DNA of 64,000 nucleotides from GWB1-37-8 sp964603935 (GTDB lineage Bacteria > Patescibacteriota > Microgenomatia > Levybacterales > UBA12049), in the NCBI GenBank assembly GCA_964603935.1, contig CAZRWL010000003.1, forward strand, positions 1 to 64,000, read 5' to 3'. The stretch's first letter is position 1. The number at the start of each line of letters is the position of its first letter. The notes beneath the pieces are model-generated. The model saw only the letters and a program-made list of their open reading frames with translations, did no database searches and was not told where the DNA came from. Position numbers and translations under genes: made by a program. Shown piece after piece: positions 48,786 through 57,757 of the stretch.

Positions 48786-49316
48786 ATGTTATCATTTTAT
48801 TATAAAATTGCGAGCACCAAACCCACACTTATATCCCTTGATTCCTTGAGGACTCAAGAGGATTTGGCAATTATCAAGAAAAATCTTAGCGAAAAAGTCA
48901 AAAAAATATTTAAAGGATCGTTGGCGATTAGAGAAGTTGATGCCGGCTCTACAAATGCTTGCGAGCAGGAACTAAATGCGTTAACCAATACTTTTTATGA
49001 CATTGAGCGGTTCGGAATTCATTTTGTCGCATCCCCAAGACATGCTGACATGCTTATAGTTACGGGACCTGTTACCAGAAACATGGAATATGCTTTGAAA
49101 AAAACCTATGAAGCAACGCCGGACCCAAAGATTGTTCTTGCTTTGGGAAACGACGCGATTGACGGCGGAATATTTAAAGGGTCTTACGCTGTTTTAGATG
49201 GAGTTCACAACGTAATACCGGTTGATTTTCAAATACCCGGAGATCCCCCAACAGCCAAAAACATATTGCGCTCACTCTTGCGAATTTTGGAAATTATAGA
49301 AAAAAATAAAAGTTAG
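48786..49316 (+). CDS. HyfI/NuoB-like small subunit with three of four cluster cysteines lost
   Basis: About 176 residues from the ATG at 48786 (182 from the GTG at 48768). The fold is clearly NuoB/HyfI: SLAIREVDAGSTNACEQEL, DIERFGIHFVASPRHADMLIVTGPVT, VIPVDFQIPGDPPTAKN, each in the expected order. Numbering from the GTG, the CxxC pair is Thr62/Cys65, the third ligand is Asp129 (LGNDA) and the fourth Asp159 (PGDPP). The proximal (N2-type) 4Fe-4S cluster therefore cannot be bound normally. It opens a six-gene operon; the next gene starts 8 bp later. Confidence 0.88.
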   Translation: MLSFYYKIASTKPTLISLDSLRTQEDLAIIKKNLSEKVKKIFKGSLAIREVDAGSTNACEQELNALTNTFYDIERFGIHFVASPRHADMLIVTGPVTRNMEYALKKTYEATPDPKIVLALGNDAIDGGIFKGSYAVLDGVHNVIPVDFQIPGDPPTAKNILRSLLRILEIIEKNKS

Positions 49317-49324
49317 TTATTGTT

Positions 49325-51358
49325 ATGCTCTACGTATTTATTTTGCTGTTAAGTATTTTTTTTGCGGGCGCGCTGGGGTCGCTTCTTCTTCAGAAAAAAG
49401 AAAATCATGCGCATCTTTTTGCCGGTGTTTTTGCAATCACAGGATCACTAGCGGGAATCCTATTTTCTTTTTCCCTGCTTTTTACTCAAGGTAAATTCTC
49501 AGCAACAATTCCCACCTCTTTCCCTCTTTTAAAAATTTCCTTAAATATAGATTCTCTTTCAGCGCTTTTCATTTTAATAATTTCTACTGTTGCGCTTTGC
49601 TCCTCTATCTATGGGCTATCTTACATGAAACATTATTATCAAAAATATAACGTTGGCTTATTCGGCTTTTTTTATAACCTTTTTATCCTAAGCATGATTT
49701 TGGTTGCAACCGCAAACAACGGCCTTTATTTTCTATTTGTCTGGGAACTGATGTCTTTAGCTTCGTTTTTTTTGGTTATTTTCGAACATGATCGCAATGA
49801 GACAATACGAAGCGGTATTATTTATTTCATTATGGCTCACATCGGGACTGCTTTTATTCTTCTGGCATTTTTAATGCTTTATATTTCTACAGGCTCTTTT
49901 GAGTTTTTGGCAATTAAAAAAGCTTCAGGATCCATGCCTTTGCTCATTAAAAACGTTGTTTTCATACTAATGCTTCTGGGTTTCGGGACAAAAGCCGGAA
50001 TAATTCCGCTGCACATTTGGCTGCCCAAAGCTCATTCCGCTGCCCCTTCCCAAGTGTCATCCCTCATGTCCGGCGTGATGATAAAAATGGGAATTTTTAT
50101 GATGATAAGATTTTTTGTGGATATTTTTACACAAGCTCCGTTGTGGTGGGGTTTGACCATGCTTATAATAGGCGCTATTTCATCTGTTCTGGGAGTACTT
50201 TATGCTCTTTCAGAACACGACATAAAACGTCTTTTGGCATACCACAGCATTGAGAATGTAGGAATTATTTTACTGGGAGTCGGAGCGGGAATTACTTTTG
50301 CCTCTCTTGGTCTCTACTCATTTGGGGCGCTGGCAATTTTGGCCGGATTGTTCCATACGATAAACCATGCTATTTTCAAATCGCTTTTGTTTTTCGCGGC
50401 AGGATCCGTAATCAATCAAACGCATACCAGAAACATTGAAGAATATGGAGGCCTGATAAAACTCATGCCTTATACCGCTGTCTTTTTCCTGATCGGAAGT
50501 ATCGCAATTTCAGGGCTGCCTCCTTTCAATGGTTTCGTAAGCGAGTGGTTAACTTTCCAGGCTCTTTTTGCCGGCATTGGCTCAACTGTAGTTATTATCA
50601 AAAGTGTTTTTATTTTTGCCGCTGTCTGCCTTGCTCTAACAGGAGGACTTGCGGCTGCCTGTTTTGTCAAAGCCTTCGGTACGGCTTTTCTGGCCAGACC
50701 AAGAAGCAAAGAAGCAGAAAAAGCAAAAGAATCCGAATTCAGCCTTTTGTCCGCAATGGCTATTCTCGCATCGCTTTGCCTTGCCCTTGGAGTCCTCTCA
50801 AGCTTTTTTATTCCAATACTTACGAGGGTTTCACAAAGTCTTGGAAATTTTTCCTCAAAATCAACAGCCATCTCAACCAATTTAATATCTATCAGCGTTA
50901 ATAATAATTTCGGTCTTCTGAATATGCAGGCCGTATTGGGGGGATTATTACTGGCGCTTATTCTTGTTTTTATCGTTATTTATACATTCACAGGGAAACA
51001 AAAGATCAAATTTTCAGAAACCTGGGCCTGCGGTTTTTATTCTATAAATCCAAAAGCGGAAATCACTTCTACCGGTTTCTCCAGATCTCTTATTCTTATA
51101 TTTAGAGGCATCTTCCAACCGACAAAACAAAGTACTATGGACTATGTTGACGCGGATATCCGCTATTTTACAAAATCCAAAACTATCACCTTAACAACTG
51201 CAAATCTATACGAAAAATATATATATTATCCGGCCCAACGGATATTATTTTCTTTATCAAGACAGGTAAAGAAAATCCAAAGCGGGAACATTAATCAATA
51301 CCTGCTGTACATTTTCATAACGCTCATAGCCCTTCTTGTTTGGGCAAGATTTTTTTAA
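49325..51358 (+). CDS. HyfB/NuoL-like antiporter subunit
   Basis: 677 residues with about 14-16 membrane spans. Key ion-channel residues of the Mrp/NuoL family are kept: the Glu in FVWELMSLASF (about 140), the Lys in GFGTKAGIIPLHIWLPKAHSAAPS (split; K near 225 and the following Lys/His), and a Lys/His-rich helix HDIKRLLAYHSIENVG. The C-terminal part extends beyond NuoM length with an amphipathic region, as in HyfB. Membrane arm of the complex. Confidence 0.9.
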   Translation: MLYVFILLLSIFFAGALGSLLLQKKENHAHLFAGVFAITGSLAGILFSFSLLFTQGKFSATIPTSFPLLKISLNIDSLSALFILIISTVALCSSIYGLSYMKHYYQKYNVGLFGFFYNLFILSMILVATANNGLYFLFVWELMSLASFFLVIFEHDRNETIRSGIIYFIMAHIGTAFILLAFLMLYISTGSFEFLAIKKASGSMPLLIKNVVFILMLLGFGTKAGIIPLHIWLPKAHSAAPSQVSSLMSGVMIKMGIFMMIRFFVDIFTQAPLWWGLTMLIIGAISSVLGVLYALSEHDIKRLLAYHSIENVGIILLGVGAGITFASLGLYSFGALAILAGLFHTINHAIFKSLLFFAAGSVINQTHTRNIEEYGGLIKLMPYTAVFFLIGSIAISGLPPFNGFVSEWLTFQALFAGIGSTVVIIKSVFIFAAVCLALTGGLAAACFVKAFGTAFLARPRSKEAEKAKESEFSLLSAMAILASLCLALGVLSSFFIPILTRVSQSLGNFSSKSTAISTNLISISVNNNFGLLNMQAVLGGLLLALILVFIVIYTFTGKQKIKFSETWACGFYSINPKAEITSTGFSRSLILIFRGIFQPTKQSTMDYVDADIRYFTKSKTITLTTANLYEKYIYYPAQRILFSLSRQVKKIQSGNINQYLLYIFITLIALLVWARFF

Positions 51359-51361
51359 AAT

Positions 51362-52288
51362 ATGGTATTGTTATTTTTACTTAAATTATTTTTAATCCCG
51401 ATGCTTTCCCCTCTTTGCGTGGGAATTATAAGAAAAGTAAAAGCGATAATGCAGAACAGGAAAGGCGCATCCATAATGCAGCCGTATTTTGATTTATATA
51501 AACTCTTTCATAAGGATGAGGTTATTTCCAAAAACGCATCATGGATTTTCCGCTTTGCTCCTTATCTTATATTTGCCATAAGCATACTAATACCTCTTGG
51601 AATTCCCCTGATAGCAAGCGCCGAATCAATCTCGCCTATTAGCGATTTCATAGTTATTGTTTATTTGCTTGCTCTTTCAACTTTTTTCTTAAGCCTAAGC
51701 GGAATAGATGTCGGGAGCGCTTTTGGAGGATTCGGGTCAAGCAGGGAAATGACACTTTCCGCTCTTACCGAAGGCGTGCTTATGTTTTCTATGATCCCAA
51801 TTGCGCTTATAGCCCAAACAACCAACTTAACCATGATGGCCGCTACAGCATCTTCTCTGCCTCTAAATGATTTCTTCCCAATCTCCATTGCTTTTGTAGG
51901 ATTTTTTATTGCGATGCTCTCTGAAACAGGACGAATTCCTTTTGATAATCCCGCGACTCATTTGGAACTGACAATGATCCATGAGGCAATGATCTTGGAG
52001 CATTCAGGCAAGCGTTTGGCTCTTATCGAATGGGCGTCAGCCAACAAACTTCTGATTTTTGCAGCCTTAGGTATAAACATGTTCTTTCCCTGGGGAATAG
52101 CTCATGACTTGACTTTGGATAAAATCGCAGTTTCCTTATTTTTTTTCCTTGTGAAGCTCTTGATTCTTATCGCCGCTATAGCCTTTATGGAGTCTAGCAC
52201 TGCGAAATTCAGACTCTTCAGACTGCCTGATGTTTTGTTAACAGGATTGATATTTGGCATAATCGCCATAATCACAACAATTATTTAA
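51362..52288 (+). CDS. HyfC/NuoH-like membrane subunit
   Basis: 308 residues, about eight membrane spans. NRKGASIMQPYFDLYKLFHKDEV near 33-55 and ETGRIPFDNPATHLELTMIHEAM near 185-208 are hallmarks of the NuoH/HyfC family, whose acidic residues form the E-channel linking the redox module to the antiporters. These acidic residues are retained here. Starts 3 bp after the preceding stop. Confidence 0.9.
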   Translation: MVLLFLLKLFLIPMLSPLCVGIIRKVKAIMQNRKGASIMQPYFDLYKLFHKDEVISKNASWIFRFAPYLIFAISILIPLGIPLIASAESISPISDFIVIVYLLALSTFFLSLSGIDVGSAFGGFGSSREMTLSALTEGVLMFSMIPIALIAQTTNLTMMAATASSLPLNDFFPISIAFVGFFIAMLSETGRIPFDNPATHLELTMIHEAMILEHSGKRLALIEWASANKLLIFAALGINMFFPWGIAHDLTLDKIAVSLFFFLVKLLILIAAIAFMESSTAKFRLFRLPDVLLTGLIFGIIAIITTII

Positions 52289-52289
52289 T

Positions 52290-52949
52290 ATGGAAATCTT
52301 AAATATGCAAACCGTATTTGTTTTCGAAGCAATCATTTTCGTATCAGCGGTTCTGATGCATGTTGTCAAAAGAAATTCTACGATAATTATTATTTATCTC
52401 TGCCAGTCACTAGCCCTGGTCGGACTTTTAGGCATTCACGCTTACCAGGAACAATCTACCGGCTCTTTCCTGATTGCATTAATTGTTCTTGTGATCAAAG
52501 TTCTAATTGCGCCAAGATTTTTCCTAAGACTGATTAATCGCAGCCACCAGAATCTTTCCGCTTCTACCTACATCAATGTCCCCATGACATTGGGTGTAAT
52601 AATCGGATTAATTTTCTTCGCTCAATCAGACATTTTCTCCCCCTTTAACAAGCTCCTGGGAGAAATGCCTGCACTGCGTATGATGCTTATATCTGCTATT
52701 TTCATATCTTTATTCCTTACGATCAACAGAAAAGGAGTTTTATCTCAAATTATAGGAGTTCTGTCTTTGGAGAATAGCATTGTGGCATTCGGATTTTTCG
52801 TAGGATTACGCCAGCCTTTTAACCTTGAACTGGGAATACTTTTCGATATTCTGATTTTGGTCATAGTTTCAACGGTTTTCGTATCAATGGTCTACAGACA
52901 ATTTGATTCTTACGATGTAACTCGCATGAAGCATCTTAAAGAGGAATAA
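52290..52949 (+). CDS. HyfE/NuoK-like membrane subunit
   Basis: 219 residues, six or seven membrane spans. ALVGLLGIHAYQEQSTGSFLIA and GVLSLENSIVAFGFFVG resemble HyfE, a NuoK-related subunit; the Glu in SLENSIVAF corresponds to a conserved membrane acid. A C-terminal cytoplasmic tail is charged. Starts 1 bp after the preceding stop. Confidence 0.85.
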   Translation: MEILNMQTVFVFEAIIFVSAVLMHVVKRNSTIIIIYLCQSLALVGLLGIHAYQEQSTGSFLIALIVLVIKVLIAPRFFLRLINRSHQNLSASTYINVPMTLGVIIGLIFFAQSDIFSPFNKLLGEMPALRMMLISAIFISLFLTINRKGVLSQIIGVLSLENSIVAFGFFVGLRQPFNLELGILFDILILVIVSTVFVSMVYRQFDSYDVTRMKHLKEE

Positions 52950-52953
52950 TTTT

Positions 52954-54411
52954 ATGATACTATCTTTAGTTATTTTAGTGCCGTTGGCAGCTTCCATCCT
53001 TTCGCTTCTTGTAGCAAAAAGAGCGAAAAATTTATACAGAATAGCTGCTGCTGCCTCTTTCATTGAGCTTGCGGCTTCTTCAGCCGTAACTTATTCAATC
53101 GCAGTGAATAATTCTCCTTTCTCATGGACGCCTTATTTCTCGGTTGATTTCTTGGGAGCAATTTTGCTGATGTTGGTTGCAATCGTGGGACTTGCAACAT
53201 CAATATATTCTATCGGATACTTTAAAGCCGAAGTAGATAAAAAAATTATCGGCTTTCACAGAGTGAGAGAATATTTCATACTTTTGCATTTATTTTTAAT
53301 GGCAATGTTTTTTGCGATAACCACAACAAGCCCGGTTCTGATGTGGATTGCCATTGAAGCTACAACTCTCTCAACAGCCTTCCTCATAAGTTTTTATAAT
53401 AAGCCATCTGCCATGGAAGCGGCATGGAAATATCTGATTATCAATTCTATCGGACTTTTAATAGGATTCCTGGGCACATTGCTCTTTTTATCTATTGTTT
53501 CCCACCCCTATCCTATAAATTTAATAGACTGGAGCGCATTGGCAAAAAATGCTTCCAATGCAAATCCCCTTATAGTTAAAATTGCTTTTGTTCTTGTATT
53601 GATCGGGTACGGAACAAAAGTCGGGCTTGCGCCCATGCACACATGGCTGCCGGATGCCCACAGCAAAGCACCTGTACCTTTAAGCAGTCTTCTTTCCGGA
53701 GTCTTATTAAATGTTGCTTTCCTTGCAATCATACGTTTCAAAATAGTTACCGACTTGTCCGTAGGAGCTAACTTCTCACAAGGACTTCTGATATTCTTTG
53801 GAATTTTGTCTATCGTAATCGCCTCCCTTATTATTCTTATGCAGAAAAATTATAAGAGGCTTTTGGCGTACTCAAGCATTGAACATATGGGAATTATTGC
53901 TTTGGGATTTGGATTTGGAGGCATTGGAATTTTCGCGGCATTATTGCACATGGTATACCACTCGCTCGCAAAATCCATGCTGTTTTTAGCCTCAGGAAAT
54001 ATTTTCCTGAAATATAGTACCACTAGAATATCAAGCACAAAAGGAGCGATCTTCGTTCTCCCCGTTACGGGAGTTCTGTTCCTTGCCGGATTTTTGGCTA
54101 TAACAGGAATTCCGCCCTTTGGCACGTTTCTGACCGAGATATACATTGTTTCGGCCGGACTCAAAAATCATCCTGTCATTGTAATCACTGCTATTATCGC
54201 GCTTACTCTTGCTTTCGTAGGTTTTCTAAGAAGCGTTTTCTCTATGGCTTATGGCGAACCCGGAGAAATTACAAAAGGAGAGAAAAGCAAATGGACTACT
54301 CTTCCTCTGATTGCTATATTTATTATCTTGCTTGCATTAAGCTTATATTTGCCTGACTTCATAAAAGTCTTCATACAAAATGCCAGCGCTTTGATTTCTA
54401 AAACCATATGA
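52954..54411 (+). CDS. HyfF/NuoN-like antiporter subunit
   Basis: 485 residues, about 14 membrane spans. The conserved Glu lies in WIAIEATTLSTAFLI (about 130), the Lys in GYGTKVGLAPMHTWLPDAHSKAP (split), and NYKRLLAYSSIEHMGI provides the second basic helix. A second antiporter-like subunit makes two potential ion channels in the complex. The stop overlaps the next start by 4 bp. Confidence 0.9.
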   Translation: MILSLVILVPLAASILSLLVAKRAKNLYRIAAAASFIELAASSAVTYSIAVNNSPFSWTPYFSVDFLGAILLMLVAIVGLATSIYSIGYFKAEVDKKIIGFHRVREYFILLHLFLMAMFFAITTTSPVLMWIAIEATTLSTAFLISFYNKPSAMEAAWKYLIINSIGLLIGFLGTLLFLSIVSHPYPINLIDWSALAKNASNANPLIVKIAFVLVLIGYGTKVGLAPMHTWLPDAHSKAPVPLSSLLSGVLLNVAFLAIIRFKIVTDLSVGANFSQGLLIFFGILSIVIASLIILMQKNYKRLLAYSSIEHMGIIALGFGFGGIGIFAALLHMVYHSLAKSMLFLASGNIFLKYSTTRISSTKGAIFVLPVTGVLFLAGFLAITGIPPFGTFLTEIYIVSAGLKNHPVIVITAIIALTLAFVGFLRSVFSMAYGEPGEITKGEKSKWTTLPLIAIFIILLALSLYLPDFIKVFIQNASALISKTI

Positions 54412-55979
54412 AAGCATCAGAAATAATAAAACAATATATTCCGGAAGTAAAAAATGCCAAAACAGAGGGCAATTTGCTTCTTTTTGAGGTAACTGCATCA
54501 GAATTGGCAGCTAAATATTCTGAACTGTATGTAACGAATAAACTGCCTTTAAAAACTATAAAAGCAACTGACGAAAGAAAAAAAGACGGGTGCTTTAGAA
54601 TTTATTACATTTTCGGCGTGCCTTCGGAAAATATATTTATAGCCCCCTATTTGAGCCTGAAGGATACTGCCTCTTTCCCGTCAATTGTCCCGACAATTCA
54701 TGAAGCAACCCGCTATGAGCTGGAAATAAAATCATTTTTCGGTCTTGATCCGGCAGGACATCCCCAATCAGGCGAACAATTTATCCTGCAGGAAAACTGG
54801 CCATTAGATGCATTTCCTTTGCGTAAAGATTTTCTCTGGGACAAAAGGCCGCCGACGGCTCACAATCCCTATCATTTTCAGGAAGTTGAGGGAGAGGGAA
54901 TTTACGAAATACCGGTTGGGCCTGTTCATGCCGGAATAATTGAGCCAGGTCATTTTAGATTCAGCGTTGCAGGAGAAGAAATTGTTTCCCTTGAACCGCA
55001 GCTGGGATATACCCATAAAGGAAGCGAAAAATTATTTGAAATACTGCCTTTGGAAGACAAAATCAGACTTTCAGAAAGAATTTCCGGCGATAGCTCATTT
55101 GCTCATTCTCTGGCTTTCTGCATGGCCATGGAAAGCTTAAGCGATATAAAGACTTCTGCCCGCGCGGATTATCTAAGACTTATATTTGCCGAACTGGAGC
55201 GAATTGCCAATCACTTTGGCGATATTGGTTTCATTATGAATGACACGGGTTTTGCTTTCGGAGGAAGCAACGGAACAAGACTTCGCGAGTATATCATGCA
55301 ATGGAATGAAAAACTTACAGGAAGCAGATTTTTGCGCGGCGTTAACACAATTGGCACAGTTACCAAAGACATTTCAAGCTCCGACAAAAAAGAATTAACA
55401 GATTCCCTTGGAAAAATAGAAAAAGATTTTTCTGAAGTAATTAGTATCGCGGAAGATAACGAATCTTTAATTAACCGCCTCAAAGGAACCGGAACTCTAA
55501 ATCTGCAGGCAGGCTTGGATCATGGAATAACCGGCATAGCGGCGAAAGCACTGGGAATTCAATCTGATGCCAGAATAAATCATCCATACGGCGCTTACAA
55601 AGATCTTCCTCTCCATATCTCAACCGAGCAATCAGGAGATGTTTATAGTCGGTATCGCGTGAGAGTTAAAGAGGTAAATTCGTCAATTGCTCTTCTTAAA
55701 AAAGCTTTGGAAAAACTCCCTGAAAGCAATCTTGAAAACGGAAAGAATATCAAACTTAGGAAAAATTCCTACGCAGTCAGCGTTGCTGAAGGATGGCGCG
55801 GAGATATTGTTTATTTTGTAAAAACAGATGAAAAAGGAAATATTGAAAGAGTCGGAATCAGGGACTGCTCATTTCTAAATTGGGCTGCTCTGCCTCATGC
55901 AGTTTTGGGAAATATAATCCCCGATTTCCCATTAATTAACAAAAGCTTCAACCTCTCCTACTCCGGCAATGATAGGTAA
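54408..55979 (+). CDS. HyfG/NuoCD-like large subunit without NiFe-binding cysteines
   Basis: 523 residues: a NuoC-like domain (about 1-140) fused to a NuoD/hydrogenase large-subunit domain (about 155-523). The first ligand motif, CGxC in hydrogenases, reads ERISGDSSFAHS (Ser226, Ser229). The second, DPCxxC near the C-terminus, reads NLSYSGNDR (Ser517, Gly520). The protein ends right after this motif, with no cleavable tail of the kind removed during Ni insertion. Catalytic H2 chemistry is therefore excluded, as in Ehr complexes. The last 57 bp are duplicated at 59361. Confidence 0.9.
   Translation: MKASEIIKQYIPEVKNAKTEGNLLLFEVTASELAAKYSELYVTNKLPLKTIKATDERKKDGCFRIYYIFGVPSENIFIAPYLSLKDTASFPSIVPTIHEATRYELEIKSFFGLDPAGHPQSGEQFILQENWPLDAFPLRKDFLWDKRPPTAHNPYHFQEVEGEGIYEIPVGPVHAGIIEPGHFRFSVAGEEIVSLEPQLGYTHKGSEKLFEILPLEDKIRLSERISGDSSFAHSLAFCMAMESLSDIKTSARADYLRLIFAELERIANHFGDIGFIMNDTGFAFGGSNGTRLREYIMQWNEKLTGSRFLRGVNTIGTVTKDISSSDKKELTDSLGKIEKDFSEVISIAEDNESLINRLKGTGTLNLQAGLDHGITGIAAKALGIQSDARINHPYGAYKDLPLHISTEQSGDVYSRYRVRVKEVNSSIALLKKALEKLPESNLENGKNIKLRKNSYAVSVAEGWRGDIVYFVKTDEKGNIERVGIRDCSFLNWAALPHAVLGNIIPDFPLINKSFNLSYSGNDR
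55934..55963. repeat. 30-bp att-like direct repeat in hyfG 3' end
   Basis: Identical to 59372-59401 and in the same orientation. The homology of the gene end extends beyond the identical core at the protein level. Confidence 0.75.
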
Positions 55980-56083
55980 AATTAACGCTATGAACCGGAG
56001 CAGAAAGTTTATGTTTTTTTGTGATGCGAAATCTCAATTGATATAATTTTACGAACTCTAAATTAATACAACTGAAGGAACAG

Positions 56084-56932
56084 TTAAACCTTCAGTTTAA
56101 ACTTGTAAACCACTTTTCCCATTGCTTCAGCTCTGACTGTTTCTCCTTTAATTCTTACCCATATTCTGTAGGTAATAAATTCGTTGGGAACTCTGTATCT
56201 TTTTCCAAAAAGAGATATTGAAGAATCACGATAGACGAGTCTCCTAATGGTAATCGTCAGAAGTTCTTGGAGCTCCTGTTTAGGTTTTCTCTTTTCACAT
56301 GGAAGGTAAGCCTCAGCAGGAGTCCTTCCATTCATTCCAATGCCACTATGCTTAAACTCCTCATTAAACTTAATCTGCCATTTAAAGAATCTTCTATTTA
56401 GTTCTTCAAAGGATTTAACGTCAAGATTTTCTCTGGCAAAATCTTGTTGAACAAATCTCCAGAATTTTTCAATCTTACCTTTAGTCTGCACTCTATGAGT
56501 AAAAATCAGGTCAATTCCTAAAGCTTTTGCATAAAACCGGAAGGTTGACTGAGCATATTCACCCGTCTGAGTGTACCTTGCGTTTGCTTTGTATTGCGAG
56601 CCCTTGTCTTGAAGCATTTTCTTGGATAATCCCCATTGAAATAGACAGTGATACCAGACTCGAAAGACATTCATTTGTGTTTGTTGGGAAAACCATTTTC
56701 CCCCAAGGATAAACCTTGAATGGTCATCAATAGTTGCAACCAAATATGCATCACCCAAAAAGGGGAAATATAATTTTCCCTGAATATCTGACTGCCATAA
56801 ATCATTTGGGTAAGGCGCGACAAAACGGGTAATTGGCTTCAATCTCTCAACGTTTAGTTGATTTAAACCATACTCAACCCAGACCTGCTGAATTCTCCTT
56901 ATGGAAATGGCGGAAATGCTGGCCAATCTCAA
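56084..56932 (-). CDS. IS481-like transposase, catalytic part
   Basis: 282 residues with a DDE RNase H core: Asp49 in NDLWQSDIQG, Asp109 in MLQDKGSQY and Glu154 in KGKIEKFWRF, plus VATIDDHSRFILG. The C-terminus has the RRLVYRDSSISLFGKRYRVP segment typical of the group. It lacks a DNA-binding N-terminus, which lies in the other frame. Confidence 0.85.
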   Translation of the reverse strand: MRLASISAISIRRIQQVWVEYGLNQLNVERLKPITRFVAPYPNDLWQSDIQGKLYFPFLGDAYLVATIDDHSRFILGGKWFSQQTQMNVFRVWYHCLFQWGLSKKMLQDKGSQYKANARYTQTGEYAQSTFRFYAKALGIDLIFTHRVQTKGKIEKFWRFVQQDFARENLDVKSFEELNRRFFKWQIKFNEEFKHSGIGMNGRTPAEAYLPCEKRKPKQELQELLTITIRRLVYRDSSISLFGKRYRVPNEFITYRIWVRIKGETVRAEAMGKVVYKFKLKV

Positions 56933-57200
56933 GAACTTTTCTAGCTGATCTCCAGTTGCCTTTTTTCTTTAATTTCAGCACCTCTGAAAGCTGTCTGGGA
57001 GTTAATTTGCGGTTGTTACTATGTCTCAAATCCCTTAGGGCATCCAATCCGCTTCTTGTAACTTTATTTAGGTAACGATAAATGGTTAATCTTTTACAAC
57101 CTAGTATACCTGCCGCTTCTTTACTGGCAATTTTGCCTTTTAAAAGTTTCCCTATTGTTTCCTTTTTAAATTCTAAACTTTGTCTTTTCAATTTTCTCAC
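56874..57200 (-). CDS. IS481-like transposase, N-terminal helix-turn-helix part
   Basis: 108 residues. KGKIASKEAAGILGCKRLTIYRYLNK is a helix-turn-helix (shown in part), followed by a second such module RKLTPRQLSEVLKLKKKGNW. The frame overlaps the catalytic ORF by 59 bp, and joining them needs a +1 shift near 56932. Minus-one shifting would hit a stop, so this is more likely a broken gene than programmed frameshifting. Confidence 0.75.
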   Translation of the reverse strand: MRKLKRQSLEFKKETIGKLLKGKIASKEAAGILGCKRLTIYRYLNKVTRSGLDALRDLRHSNNRKLTPRQLSEVLKLKKKGNWRSARKVLEIGQHFRHFHKENSAGLG

Positions 57201-57323
57201 CTCCTATCTTTTTGGAAGATAAGTGTAACAATTCAGATTTCGTTTAGATGTATCTATTTAGATTTCGCGTAACATTTTTTTTAATTTTCTTGACAATAAA
57301 TTAAAACCGTGCAACAATAAGTT

Positions 57324-57686
57324 GTGGCAAAAACAAAAAAACAGAAAAGCATGTCTGAGGATACAAGGACAATTGTCGCTATTCTTCTTTTGCTTTTCGC
57401 ATATCCCGTTGGATTCATTTTCATGTTGGGCTGGACTAATTGGTCAAAGGGAGTAAAATGGCTTGTTAGTATTCCTCTGATTATTTCTATTTTAGCTTTT
57501 ATTATTTTTATTTTAGGAATACTATTCTATGCACGCACAGCACGTACCGATCCTTACATACCTACATCTAAACAACTCGACGAAGTGGGACGAAAAGCAA
57601 TCTGCCTTCAAAAATGCGGATTAGATACCAAAGATACTGCATGCATCAATACATGCATGAATAACCCTACTGCTCCCGCTCAATAA
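57324..57686 (+). CDS. Small membrane protein with C-terminal cysteine motif
   Basis: 120 residues from a GTG at 57324. Two membrane spans (about 15-35 and 45-70) are followed by an external tail with four cysteines: CLQKCGLDTKDTACINTC, a CxxxC...CxxxC pattern that could form disulfides. TTGACA (57289-57294) lies 17 or so bases upstream of CAACAAT. Function unknown. Confidence 0.6.
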   Translation: MAKTKKQKSMSEDTRTIVAILLLLFAYPVGFIFMLGWTNWSKGVKWLVSIPLIISILAFIIFILGILFYARTARTDPYIPTSKQLDEVGRKAICLQKCGLDTKDTACINTCMNNPTAPAQ

Positions 57687-57688
57687 CT

Positions 57689-57706
57689 ACACAAACCGGG
57701 CTTGAA
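57689..57706. repeat. Cassette-boundary-like repeat A
   Basis: ACACAAACCGGGCTTGAA just after the small membrane protein gene; related copies, same orientation, at 58190 and 59326. Confidence 0.55.
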
Positions 57707-57757
57707 TATATCAAATGCGTCTCGGGCTTTTGAGAATATCCAAAAAGAAATCGGACC

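Larger units (their letters stand above)
56020..57274 (-). mobile_element. IS481-like insertion sequence
   Basis: About 1.25 kb. Imperfect terminal inverted repeats of about 50 bp: the left end 56020-56070 and right end 57224-57274 both begin TGT, share GCGAAATCT and continue with related AT-rich sequence. A T-tract of six bases on each side (56014-56019, 57275-57280) fits a target duplication but is low-complexity. It carries a transposase split into two frames. Confidence 0.82.

Noticed and set aside
48786..55979. A functional group 4 NiFe hydrogenase or complex I
   Set aside because: All four NiFe-binding cysteines and three of four small-subunit cluster cysteines are replaced, and no ferredoxin-like or maturation genes are present.
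56014..57280. A clear 6-bp target-site duplication of the IS element
   Set aside because: Both flanks are T-tracts, so the match is not informative; the terminal inverted repeats are the real evidence.
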